NCBI GenBank assembly: GCA_049724395.1
Contig: JAUGWO010000053.1
Span: forward strand, 1-64,000
Direction: 5' to 3'
DNA: 64,000 bases
DNA from: Spongospora subterranea f. sp. subterranea
Taxonomy: Eukaryota > Endomyxa: Phytomyxea > Phytomyxea > Plasmodiophorida
In this document: piece by piece, positions 23,301 to 33,813 of the stretch
Layout of the letters: the number at the start of each line of letters is the position of its first letter
Numbering within the stretch: the stretch's first letter is position 1
The notes under the pieces: generated by a model
Seen by the model: the letters and a program-made list of their open reading frames with translations, nothing else
The model's database searches: none
Told to the model about the DNA's origin: nothing
Translations under genes and position numbers: made by a program

Positions 23301-26300
23301 GATCGTTGATCAGGAATACGAACATCATTAGAGCTCAGCGGGCCCGAGCGTTGATCAGGAACTCGATGATCATCAGAGCGTAGAGGAGACGATCGTTGAT
23401 CAGGAACACGATGATTATCAGAGCGTAGAGGAGATGATCGTTTCTCAGGAACACGACCATCATCAGAGCTCAACGGGCCCGAGCGTTGATCAGGAACACG
23501 ATGATCTTCAGAGCCCAAAGGTAATGAGCGTTGATCAGGAACACGATGATCATCAGAGCTCAAAGGTAATGAGCGTTGATCAGGAGCACGATGATTATCA
23601 AATCTCAAAGGAGACGATCGTTGATCAGGAACACGATGATCATCAAAGCGTATAGGAGACGATCGTTGATCAGGAACAAGAACATCATCAGAGCGTAGAG
23701 GAGATGATCGTTGCTCAGGAACACGAACATCATCAGAGATCAACGGGCTCGAGCGTTGTTCAGGAACACGATCATCATCAGAGCTCAAAGGTGATGAGCG
23801 TTGATCAGGAACACGATCATCCTCAGATGGTGGAGGAGACGATCGTTGATCAGGACCACGAACATCATCATAGCTCAACGGGCCCTTGCGTTGATCAGAA
23901 GCACGATGATCATCAGAGCTCAAAGGAAACCATTGTTGATAAGGAGCACGATGATCATCAGATCGTAGAGGAGACGATGGTTGATCAGGAACACGATGAT
24001 CATCAGAGCGTAGAGGAGATGATCGTTTCTCAGGAACACGACCATCATCAGAGCTCAATGGGCCCGAGCGTTGATCAGAGCTCAACGGGCCCGAGCGTTG
24101 ATCAGGAACATGATGATCTTCAGAGCGTGGAGGAGACGATCGTTGATCAGAAGCACGATAATCATCAGAGAGTAGAGGAGACGATTGTTGATCAGGAATA
24201 CGAATATCATTAGAGCTCAACGGGCCCGAGCGTTGATCAGGAACTCGATGATCATCAGAGCGTAGAGGAGACGATCGTTGATCAGGAACACGATGATTAT
24301 CAGAGCGTAAAGGAGATGATCGTTTCTCAGGAACACGACCATCATCAGAGCTCAACGGGCCCGAGCGTTGATCAGGAACACGATGATCTTCAGAGCCCAA
24401 AGGTAATGAGCGTTGATCAGGAACACGATGATCATCAGAGCGTGGAGGAGACGATCGTTGATCAGGACCACGAACATCATCAGGGCTCAACGGGCCCGTG
24501 CGTTGATCAGGAGCACGATGATCATCAGATCTCAAAGGGCCCGAGCGTTGATCAGCAACACCATGATCATCAGAGCTCGAAGGAAACGATCGTTGATAAG
24601 GAACACGATGATTATCAGAGCGTAAAGGAGACGATCGTTGATCAGCAACACGATGATTATCAGAGCGTAGAGGAAATGATCGTTGCTCAGGAACACGAAC
24701 ATTATCAGAGCTCAGCGGGCCGGAGCGTTGATCAGGCACACGATGATCATCAGAGCGTGGAGGAGACGATCGTTGATCAGAAGCACGATTATCATCAGAG
24801 AGTAGAGGAGACGATCGTTGATCTGGAACACGAACATCACCAGAGCTCAACGGGCCCGAGCTTTGATCAGGAAAACGATCATCACCAGAGCTCAAAGGTA
24901 ATGAGCGTTGATCAGGAACACGATGATCACCAGAGCGTAGAGGAGACGATCGTTGATCTGGAACACGATAATCATCAGAGCGTGAAGGAGTTGACCGTTG
25001 CTCAGGAACACGAACATCATCAGAGCTCAAAGGGCCCGAGCGTTGATCAGGAACACGATGATCATCAAAGCGTAGAGGAGACCATCGTTGCTCTGGAACA
25101 CGATGATCATCAGAGCTTAAAGGGAGAGAGCGTTGATCAGGAACACTATAGTCATCAGAGCGCAAAGGAGCCGAGCGTTGATCAGGATCACGATGATCAT
25201 CAGAGGTCAAAGGTAATAAGTGTTGATCAGGAAAACGATGATTATCAGAGGGTAGAGGAGACGATCGCTGATCAAGAACACGATGATCATCAGAGCTCAA
25301 AGGGCTCGAGCGTTGATCAGGAACACGATGATCATCAGAGCGTAGAGGAGACGATCGTTGATCAGGAACATCAGAGCTCAAAGGGCCCGAGCGTTGATCA
25401 GGAAAACGAACATCATCAGATCTGAAAGGGCCCGATCGTTGATCAGGAACACTATGGTCATCAGAGCTCAAAGGAGACGATCGTTGATCAGGAACACGAA
25501 CATCATCAAATCTGAAAGGGCCCGAGCGTTGATCAGGAACACGATGATTATCAGAGCGTAGAGGAGACGATCGTTGATCAGGAACACGAACATCCTCAGA
25601 GCTCGAAGGTAATGAGCGTTGATCAGGAACACGATGATCATCAGAATTCATAGGTGTCCAGCGTTCATCAGGAACACGACGATCATCAGAGCTCAAAAGG
25701 GAAAATCGTTGGTCAGGAATACGACGATCATCCGAATTCAAAGGTGGCGAGCGCTGATCAGAACCACGACGATCATCAGAATTCAAAGGGGATGAACGTT
25801 GATCAGGAACACGATGGTCATCAGAGCTCCTTGGCGACGAGGGTTTTTCAGGGACACGACGATCATAGGAACTCACTGGCGACGAGCGTTGACCAGCAAA
25901 CCGCCCATCATCAGAGCTCAAAGGGAACGATGGTTGATCAGGAACACCACGATAATCAGAGCTGAAAGGGAACGAGCGTTGATCTGGAACACGACGATCA
26001 TTAAACCTCTTTGGCAACGAGGGTTTTTGAGGAACACCACGATCATCAGAGCGGAAAGGCGACGAGCGTTGGTCAGAAATATGATGATCATTAGGGCTCA
26101 TTGGTGACGAGCGTTGTTCAGGAATACGAATGTCATCGGATTTCATTGGCGACCAGCGTTGTTCAGGAACACGACCGTCATCAGAGCTCAAAGGTGACGA
26201 CCGTTGGTCCGGAACACGAAGATCATTAGAGCTGACAGGTGATGAGCCCTGATCAGGAACACCGCGTTCGTTGGGCCTCAGAGGGAGTGCGTCGTGTTGC

Positions 26301-26861
26301 GAAACAGGTGAACGACGGTTTAGGTCTGGAGGAATGTCGCTTTTGACGTTGTCATGGCCAGTTGGCAACGGAGATGATGAGGGGAGGATAGATTCGGCTT
26401 TCAGGATTCACGAGAGTCGATGACGTATCACGTGCAGACTCCGAATTGGGATCGGTAGCATTACCATCCGGGCGTGAATCAGTTTCAACAGGCTGCGCTG
26501 CCTAGAGTAAATATTAGATGACCCCAAAATAAGCTTGAGGTGACCCAAACCTTAGGTTTGCTGAATAGACTTTTGAGACTGGAGAAAAATCCTTTAGGTT
26601 CTTCTTCCGCTGAAGTAGGATCAGGGACGTCAAATGACCCTGTAGGAGGTAAAGAAAGTGCAGCAGCATTAATAAAGGCAGCGTGGCCTTCCTCTTGGTT
26701 GTTATCTGAATATTGAAACGCTGAATGTGGCTAACGTAGATAGAATGGGGTCTCCTACCAAATTCAATCGGACAATTGCCAGCTAGGAGAACAGAGCTGC
26801 TGTCATCATCTGGGTTGATTTCTCGGCCTGATGGTTGACCAGCTTCGGCATCATCCAAAGC
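20376..26861 (-). CDS. Giant 15-residue-repeat disordered protein
   Basis: The N-terminal exons (26861-26400) are acidic and Ser/Pro-rich with introns of about 50-67 nt. An uninterrupted exon of nearly 5 kb (26368 to about 21450) follows, coding roughly one hundred copies of a 15-residue unit of the form DDHRVPDQRSSPLSS. The unit is 45 bp, so copy-number change keeps frame. A C-terminal part (21440-20570) is also low complexity (LALTP-like and Ser/Asp-rich). A last exon (20460-20376, donor GTACGT, 63-nt intron) ends at an EWIFGRPRP tail. No globular domain, signal peptide or membrane segment is seen. The Pro, Ser, Asp, Arg content predicts an extended, disordered chain, perhaps a phosphorylated scaffold (inference). 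Function unknown. The frame change near 21440 needs an intron of 34-70 nt whose donor is uncertain. It may be one gene with the upstream 412-codon frame. Confidence 0.7.
21560..26270 (-). repeat. 45-bp coding minisatellite
   Basis: About one hundred tandem 45-bp units, each with a variant of 'cgttgatcaggaacacgatgatcatca' on the plus strand. Units are diverged, and longer blocks recur: 22700-23200 repeats almost exactly at 23700-24213, and 23430-23540 at 24310-24420. This shows segmental duplications of many units, not only single-unit slippage. Confidence 0.95.
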
Positions 26862-26881
26862 CTAATGATCAATGTTTGAAA

Positions 26882-28120
26882 CTAATGCTTAAGGGTTTGG
26901 TGAAGTTGCAAATACCTGCTGTGATGAGGTTGGTGTCCAAGGAAAGTAATATGACCCGCATCATGCAATTCGGGAGACAGTGCCGTTGGATAAACTAATC
27001 CACTAGATACGAGGTCTTCAACCGTTGGTACAATTACCGGGCGTTCGTGGATTGGTGGAACAACTGAATTATATGATGGGATCAGCGTTGTTGCATTGAT
27101 CAGGTCATCTTGCAACGAGGAAGATGCTGGATTTGGATCGTGTACTGCAGGTGCGAAGTCAGCTTCCGGCGGGATGGGAATATCAAGAACGTCGTCATCG
27201 CCATCACTGTGTTCATCGTCTTCAAGTTGAAACTCGTCCGATAAATCGCTCCAATAGGCGTGATCATCTTCATCTCCGTTCTCGTCGACGCTCTCGTCAT
27301 CTTCCTCATCATCAGCATCACCATCCTCGCAATCGTGGAATTGTGTGGCCAACAGCTTGCCCGATTTACTGAACGTGTATTGAATGAACGCGCCTTCTGC
27401 GTCGGTCATTCGTAACCCGACGACGACACCATCATCATCCTGGAAGGTCTGTTTTGTCAGCGATTCCACGCCGGCTACGTAATTGAGGATAACATTTCGA
27501 GGATCGACGGCAAACTTGGTAATCACCTGACGATAGGAATTGTTTGTGAATTGCAGAACTGCGGATTCCTGAAAGAGACGAATTTGGGGCAAACGAGGGT
27601 CTCGAATCAAATATACGTCAACGCCGGATTCGGTTTGACAAAAATACATTCCGTCGGCGCGAAGGACACTAACCATGACGATCATTAGACGATAAGCGTC
27701 TTTCAGCCTCACCAGCAGATCTGGTGCGTGATATTCGTTCAAGTCCAATGCCGCCCGGATTGCAATCACGCCGGCGCTCTTCGAGACCCATATGAATTTT
27801 CCAGGGAGATCGCCTTGGGGCTGATAATGTCCAACGACCTCGGCGTGTTCGGGAACGAAGGCGTGATTGAACGTATCGACAGTTTTTCCTCGAAAAGAAA
27901 GAAACGTCGGACCGGACTCTATCGAATATGAGGGGCGTCGGCGTCGTCCATGCCCAAGGAGGCCTTTCTCCAACGTCAGCGTTTTTTCAATCCCACCGAC
28001 GGCGTGTTTCTCAAATTCCGACAGGAATCCCTTGGATAAAACGGTGGCGGTGTCAAAAAGCGTCAATTTGGCAGGGCTACGAGATGTAGTTGGATTGGAA
28101 GAAAATGGAGACCGACCCAT
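26882..28120 (-). CDS. Unknown 412-residue acidic protein
   Basis: A single open frame from ATG 28120. Residues 1-270 look globular (hydrophobic β-rich segments such as GKFIWVSKSAGVIAIRAALD and YFCQTESGVDVYLIRD). Residues 285-335 are a Glu/Asp-rich acidic stretch and the rest is Pro/Ser-rich. I do not recognise the fold. A good intron (donor GTATTTG, acceptor CATTAG at 26862) could splice it to the repeat-protein exons, but the phases disagree by one base, so either a one-base indel or another donor is needed. Alternatively it is a complete gene ending at TAG 26882. Confidence 0.6.
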   Translation of the reverse strand: MGRSPFSSNPTTSRSPAKLTLFDTATVLSKGFLSEFEKHAVGGIEKTLTLEKGLLGHGRRRRPSYSIESGPTFLSFRGKTVDTFNHAFVPEHAEVVGHYQPQGDLPGKFIWVSKSAGVIAIRAALDLNEYHAPDLLVRLKDAYRLMIVMVSVLRADGMYFCQTESGVDVYLIRDPRLPQIRLFQESAVLQFTNNSYRQVITKFAVDPRNVILNYVAGVESLTKQTFQDDDGVVVGLRMTDAEGAFIQYTFSKSGKLLATQFHDCEDGDADDEEDDESVDENGDEDDHAYWSDLSDEFQLEDDEHSDGDDDVLDIPIPPEADFAPAVHDPNPASSSLQDDLINATTLIPSYNSVVPPIHERPVIVPTVEDLVSSGLVYPTALSPELHDAGHITFLGHQPHHSRYLQLHQTLKH

Positions 28121-28185
28121 ACTTGTGAGAGAGTGGTTCTATGAAGCCAGGGTATGTTTGGCGACGTAGATGTATACTAACCTGC

Positions 28186-29071
28186 CTATACGCAGGGTGT
28201 GATTTGGAAGATTAAATCAATCTGGAACGGAGACTTCTTCTGATCAATCAATATCGAATAATAATCAGGAAGGTGACTCATCGTTTTTGTTTTCTGATCG
28301 GCGCAGCAGCGGCCAACTGTGGACTGGATGAACACCCCGATCAATCTGTCTCCTTTACATGGCCACTTTCTGAATGCAAGCGTTGGCAGTACAGATACGC
28401 TTACCCGCACCAGGCTGAACAATCAAGTTCTGACAATGAGTGATGGCAGAACCGGATGTTGTAAACCTCCCGCTACCTTCAACCAACTACGTATGATCGT
28501 ATGGTCCCGAAAAATTGAACTCGAACAGTTTCATGTCGACGGCCACAATGCATTGTATCGGGTTAATCTGACCTTCTTCGCAACTGGACCACCTCTCAAG
28601 ATTAAACGATCGAGACGAACGCCTCCATTTCATAGTCGCGAGAAATGAAAATCAGAGAAATGTATTTGCACCGCATGACTGTAAAGTAACCTGTTACAGC
28701 TCCGACAGTCAATGAATCTCCACACTGAACACCTTGTTTTGTGGGGTTGTGATAGGGTTGCGTAAAAACATGTGAGTGATCTAATATAACGCAACGTAAC
28801 GGCAGTGAAACGTTTTTCACGTCGTTTTTTCCGTTTTGACTAAGGTACAACACTCTTCTACAGTCATGGATGAAGTGATTTTTGTCGTGAATTGTTGGGC
28901 CAGTGCCACCCACATGATCGAGTAGGTACAAGGTGAGACGTTTCCTTTGGAAAGGGGTTCCAGAATCATATCAGGAAACGGAAAGCGGTCAGTCCCTGCC
29001 ATTGGCTGCAATGCGTCGGGGAACACTAGCCGCCCGATCAATGGCGCGCCAGATTGGATAATCCCGGCCAT
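28186..29071 (-). CDS. Unknown multi-exon gene
   Basis: The minus strand carries coding-like blocks in changing frames: MAGIIQSGAPLIGRLVFPDA from ATG 29071, YLLDHVGGTGPTIHDKNHF (about 28930), GVQCGDSLTVGAVTG (about 28720), CEEGQINPIQCIVAVDMKLF (about 28570), then LVRVSVSVLPTLAFRKWPCK to a stop at 28186. Plausible GT-AG introns link the last blocks (donor GTAGTTGG near 28490). The early frame change near 28970 is unresolved. I do not recognise a family, though residue composition argues for a globular protein of roughly 200-250 residues. The plus-strand frames at the same place look like shadows. Confidence 0.35.
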
Positions 29072-29704
29072 TGTTTACTTGAGCGCGAAAAGACGTCCCT
29101 TGAAGAACAGATCGAGTTACCTTCAGATTGAAACCTTCCCTACAACGTACCGGTTTCTTAGTCGGAATACCAATACTTCGTGGAGATGTTCTAATCGCTT
29201 GTTGGTATATAGGCTGCTAAGTCAGCGTAAGCTAAATCGACTGGTATCTCTTTGTATTCTAAGGAAAAGATAGATACTGAGAGTTACTTACAGTACGAGG
29301 GGAACGTAGTTCCTCAGGAGGGCGGTTAGTAAGATCGATCACTTCGCTGTGATTCATGCTGGCGTGCCAATGATCTGGCAACTAGTGTTCTCTGTTTTAT
29401 GCAATTTAGAACTAAAGGAATGAGTTTTCCAGCAGCTTTGATGGGTCAGCGTGCGTCTGGGATGAGTAAATGTCTCTCTCATAGCTGTTTGTTCCCGATC
29501 TTAGCCGGTTTCAATATATTCACTCATCCCAGACGCACGCTAACCGCCAAACTAATAGTAAACTCATTTCTTCAGCTATAACATTTCACGACAATTCAAA
29601 AAAAAACTACTAGATGTTGCGCTCGTTCTAACGTATTGCCCGGCGGTGGAGAAGGCAATTAGTTTATGGAAAGTCATGTTGGAATAAAGGCAGTGATCGC
29701 AAAA
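29072..29704. other. Intergenic with imperfect inverted repeat
   Basis: No gene seen. Contains an imperfect inverted repeat at about 29405-29575, with 'gcgtgcgtctgggatgagt' on one side and 'actcatcccagacgcacgc' on the other, plus outer arms around 'aatgagttt'. It could be a small MITE or a terminator-like hairpin. Confidence 0.5.
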
Positions 29705-30079
29705 TTAATTGGAAGGAGTGGAGAAATTGTTCGATGAAGGGTTAGAGCTGAATATTGTTAGCCTTTTGTATTTCTGCTTGGAGAATTTTCCAGTTTGGCC
29801 CGATTGAGTTTCAGGCGCTTGACGGGGGTTTGGAGAGCCTGGAACATCCCCCTGTTTGTTGGACTTCGGTTTCTGTTGCTGAGCTGGTTTAGGTTGGCCT
29901 CGGAGCATTGTTGAAACTGTGCTCTCCAGGGATTGCTGTTTCATGATCAGGGCTGTATTGCGTGCTGCATTTTCTTTCGCGAGCGTCTCGGTTTTAGCAC
30001 CCTCGGTCAACTGGCACTTTGAACATCTCTTCAATCCTCTTTCAAGCCCTAACCCCTTTTTCGAGAGTTCCCCAGGCAA
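29705..30079 (-). CDS. Unknown basic low-complexity protein, partial
   Basis: An open frame of about 124 codons without a clear ATG at its start, so it is probably a 3' exon. It carries a CSKC motif, an Ala/Glu/Lys-rich helix-like stretch, then a Lys/Gln/Pro-rich basic tail. About 65 bp of it (29846-29912) recur at 30763-30826. No family recognised. Confidence 0.3.
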   Translation of the reverse strand: MPGELSKKGLGLERGLKRCSKCQLTEGAKTETLAKENAARNTALIMKQQSLESTVSTMLRGQPKPAQQQKPKSNKQGDVPGSPNPRQAPETQSGQTGKFSKQKYKRLTIFSSNPSSNNFSTPSN

Positions 30080-31430
30080 GAGTCGTAATTATTGGGGTAT
30101 ACGAAGATGCGCTTAAATGAACAAACCTGTCAGGCCTCGGTAGCAAAGATAAAAAATACATTGACGCTGTTTTCATCATATTCCAGGGAAGTTTAGCCGA
30201 TCTAACTCAACTTCAACACCTGATGAACCACTCGAATCAGGTTCTCATTCGTAAGTTCTAAATCCTCGGTTGACTTTTTAGATCTTTCCATCATCAAGGA
30301 ATCTGATGAATCGATTCGTTTCGCATCCTATCAAAGCCCATCAACGTTTATCAATGTTTACCAAACGTTTAACCTATTAGTGGTCGAAATGGAAACGAAT
30401 TCGTTATGGCAGTATCAAAGGACGTTGGCTTGAAGTTAGATATTTGTGATGTTGCCATATTAAGTCAGGGCTTTGGCGAGTCGGCCCTTGAATCTGGTTG
30501 CCGATCGCGTTGAACAAGTTTCAAATTGAATATCATCGTGGGGGTTTGGATGGTTGATCTACAAACCGTGTACTGTAATTCGGCATATCACGATGTTGAC
30601 GGCGACCAAGCAAGTAGACTTGAAAGCTTGAGTCATGCCCATTCTGGCTTATAATGCGAATGTTAAACAACGACTCCGAGACCAGACACACTACAAATGC
30701 ATGGGTAAACCAACTTGCCTCGCTGGCAAGGTATTTTCATCAACTTAAAACGCAAACGCTGTGGTTTTCTGTTTGTTGGATTTGTTTTTATTTGCTGAGC
30801 TGGTCTAGGTTGTGGTCGGAGCATCCGAATCTCTAGAGATTACTGAAATCAAATTCACCCGATCGGTAGGTTGCCTTGAATCGGTTGATTGGGGTAGATG
30901 ATCCGCACATTGGGCCACTGGCGATGGCAATCAATAAGCCGATCGCCACAAGACTACAGGAAACTAACATTTTATTCAATCAGCACTCACACCGCACGAT
31001 AAATCCAATTCCAGGTCGCAGCACTGTCATGGCTAGACGGGATTTTCCTCAATCGTGGTTTCGCCAAGGAAGTGCCCGTGTGATCGCCATAGGACAGGGG
31101 TCAGGTAATACCTCACACTACCCATGTGTTGTTCAGCCTGCTGAACTAAACAAAAAAATAACCTTGATTGGCGCTAGTTGTCCATAGCCACACACAATTC
31201 AGCGGAACTCCTCAAATTGGTGTTGACCCCAGGTTGTTTGGGGGCGACCGGCAACATAATACGGTACATTTGGCGGAGCGCATACTGCACTTTACCGTGC
31301 GGACAACTGTCAACAACGTAACTGCACTTACGACAAAATGGTGCGTGGTCACGGTAATATTCAGGTGGTCTTTGTGTTTGGACATGGCGCTTTGGTCATT
31401 GGGTTTATCGTGTTGTTTTGTCGGGTCGTC
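30080..31430. other. Intergenic, with degenerate duplicate
   Basis: No convincing gene. 30763-30826 is a diverged copy of 29846-29912 (shared 'gctgagctggt' and 'cggagcat' blocks). Short plus-strand frames at 30654-30836 and 30876-31187 look like chance. The last 100 bases hold the start region of the TRAPPC2 gene. Confidence 0.45.
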
Positions 31431-32007
31431 ATGATCTATCTATGTATTGTGGTCCCCGGAGACATTCCCATCTACGAACTACAGATCGGATTGGATTACG
31501 ACTCGAAGGTATGCTCTGATCGCGACGATTTTCTCTGACGCCTTTGACCCCGATCCAGAAAGAGGACGTTAATCAGTTTATCGTCCACGCCGCCTTAGGT
31601 CAATTCCGTTCTCTGTTTCAAAATCCTCATTGACGATCGATTTATTTTTTCCAGACATCGTCGACCAGAAGATTTGGACAAGTCCCGCCATGTACCTTAA
31701 ACAGGTTGATCGGTTCAACGATCTGTTGGTCAGCGCCTACGTCACCGCCTCGTGTACAGGAACAACCTTCTCCCGAAATAGCAGTTCAATCACACACTAA
31801 TTTGTCGTGTGTCAGACACTAAATTCATGTTATTGCATGGCGCCAGCGTGGACGAAACGCTGATCGGATCGTTCTTCACCGACCTCTACGATGGCGTATC
31901 TGAAGGTGCAGCTGAACCCGTTCCACGAGAAGACGTCGCCCATCACCTCACAATCGTTTACGACCGCAGTCAAATTCATCACCGATAAATATTTCCCACG
32001 AACCTAA
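31431..32007 (+). CDS. TRAPPC2: TRAPP complex subunit 2 (sedlin)
   Basis: Homologue of TRAPPC2/Trs20, a longin-fold core subunit of the TRAPP Rab-exchange complexes in ER-Golgi traffic. From ATG 31431: IYLCIVVPGDIPIYELQIG; an intron with donor GTATGC; KEDVNQFIVHAAL; an intron; DIVDQKIWTSPAMYLKQVDR; FNDLLVSAYVTAS; an intron; KFMLLHG; SFFTDLYD; then YLKVQLNPFHEKTSPITSQ to TAA at 32007. Every block aligns with sedlin in order (QFIAHAALD, MYLK, FVTAG, NPFYEPNSPI). Length, about 140 codons, is typical. One base too many at 'gatggcgtatc' (about 31893) breaks the frame between TDLYD and YLKV. A sequence error is likelier than loss of this usually essential gene, but the base should be checked. Confidence 0.88.
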
Positions 32008-32986
32008 CCCTGACGTTCCATCGATTGTTTTTTCCCCAAATTGTGTTCCTTGCGCTTCGCTTAATTCGCGTATTCAACACGAACAACTGATTTATCGAAA
32101 AGCGCTGGTCTCATGACGAGAACGAATTGCTGGCGACGATTTAGGTCAGAACGACTCAACGGTTTAATCAACTTTGGTTGACAAATGGTTCTGAAACTGC
32201 ATCTTGCTTTTAGAGCAATTTCCAGAATGAAATAGTACAAGGTCGACCATAAAACAGGAATAGTTTTGTAAACACCTCATTAAAGAGACAGAGTTCAGCG
32301 AGAAACTGCCCCGATGCCTTATTCACGTTGCTGGCTCGTTCCCAGCTGAACGTTCCTCAATCTTGTCTAGCTCGTGAGGCAGAAGCGTACCATCAGATCC
32401 GATGAGCGATTAAGTATCTGCAGGTCTAAGACATGTTTAGATCATGACCGGCGCGCCCGCTGCTTTCTCCCCACGCTGTGTGAAATCAACCGACCTCTCA
32501 TCTGTTCCCTTCATTGTCGACACGCCATAATAGGGTGAACACCTCACAAAAAACGTTAATCAACTTGTGGCCGAGTATTCACCTCGTCATGCACACGAGC
32601 TGCAGCAATCATCGTTGAAGAAGGTGGATGGTCGGTTCATCTTTTACAGGATTAATTAGGTAATTTAGAACATTCATTGGGATTCCATTGTAAATTGTTT
32701 CTGGTATTCTGTGTTCAAATAGCTACCTGGTCCTGATCGCATCCGATGGCGACCATCGAGACCTGAACTCCAGATATCTGCTGTTGTCATCATCAATAAA
32801 CTACAAATACAATCAAGTGACATCCTATGCAGACTGATGCTCGTCGCCATCGTTGCTGGGTGCTTAGAGTTGATTATTGACCCGATGCAGTTGTCGATTT
32901 GTTCATCAACCTGCCAGGTGGCAGGTTGCAAGTGGTTGGAAACACGGAATCACGATCATGGATTGATTGTTTTATTTGTTATTTTT
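32008..32986. other. Intergenic, no gene seen
   Basis: Between TRAPPC2 and the small minus-strand gene. Frames at 32674-32931 (minus) are unremarkable. No repeat or RNA recognised. Confidence 0.45.
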
Positions 32987-33169
32987 TTATTTAGCAGATA
33001 GAACGACAAACGTTTTGCTGTTGTCGTCAGGATCGTAAAGCATTTGATCTGAATCGATGCGATGCGGATAATGGGAATCGTGGAGGATTGGATCGAGAGT
33101 GCGGGGGAGGGTTGGGCGAACGAGATGGGCTAGATTAACGGTGGTAGAGATGACAGGGATGGTCGACAT
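32987..33169 (-). CDS. Small unknown 60-residue protein
   Basis: ATG 33169 opens a 60-codon frame ending at TAA 32987, with Pro/His/Asp-rich composition (RPTLPRTLDPILHDSHYPHR) and a C-terminal FVVLSAK. The frame extends upstream without ATG, so an earlier exon is possible. It lies divergently, 105 bp from the RIIa-domain gene, and could share its promoter. No family recognised. Confidence 0.3.
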   Translation of the reverse strand: MSTIPVISTTVNLAHLVRPTLPRTLDPILHDSHYPHRIDSDQMLYDPDDNSKTFVVLSAK

Positions 33170-33273
33170 GGTGGGCAGATCTGCACAATATCCACCGTAC
33201 CCGCGCCCGTCGACCAAATTGGCCCAAACACAAGTCACGATTTACAGTATCGGTTCCCAGTGGGAGAATGGCG

Positions 33274-33754
33274 ATGGGTTTAATTCGGTCGAGAAACGTC
33301 CTATTGACAGATCCCCAACGTCAACTACAAATTGGACTTGTGATGGCGCCAGATAACATTATCGTGTGAGATATCTGAACAATTCGTCTTGCTGTTTCAG
33401 CATTTATTGCCCGTTGACGAATCAACCCAGATTGGGGCTGAGTACCGTGAATTGATCGGTCACTGTCCTGTCGTTGATGCCGAATCCTGTTGGCGCTAAT
33501 GAAACTGCCCAGGTCAGGGACCGACGTCTCCAACCGTTCCGCAAATCACTCAATGGCGGCTGATCTCTGTTCAGAATGGCGCCGGCGACACCGATCCTGG
33601 TCAATACATTCGATCGGCTCATCCCGATCTGATCAATATGACCCACGATTTCATCCGATCCTGTCTGGTTTATCGCCCTGACGACGTCCACGCCCACGCC
33701 AAACAGTTCTTCACCAAATTCGCATCGGCCTCATCGCCTTCTCGCGCAAAGTAA
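33274..33754 (+). CDS. RIIa-domain protein (RIIAD1-like)
   Basis: Spliced small gene. ATG 33274 starts MGLIRSRNVLLTDPQRQLQI. An intron near 33361-33405 (acceptor TTTCAG) joins HLLPVDESTQIGAEYREL, and a 48-nt intron (33463-33510) joins QGPTSPTVPQITQWRLIS. The C-terminus holds HPDLINMTHDFIRSCLVYRP and DDVHAHAKQFFTKF, ending at TAA 33754. This matches the RIIa dimerisation/docking fold of RIIAD1 (HP-E, two helices, RPDN-, FAADYFT). Such four-helix docking modules bind amphipathic anchoring helices, often in ciliary and flagellar proteins. About 130 residues. The assignment rests on motif spacing and is not certain. Confidence 0.55.
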
Positions 33755-33813
33755 TTCCATAAAGACCACAAAGTTTTCGCGGAATTTCCCGCTTTTTCAA
33801 ATATGATGTCGGT

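Noticed and set aside
21889-25425. Long plus-strand His/Asp-rich repeat ORFs as genes
   Set aside because: They are the antisense of the in-frame 45-bp coding repeat, lack ATG starts and splice context, and are broken by stops that the minus strand does not have.
21560-26270. CRISPR-like array
   Set aside because: Units are contiguous 45-bp coding repeats without unique spacers, in a eukaryotic intron-containing gene.
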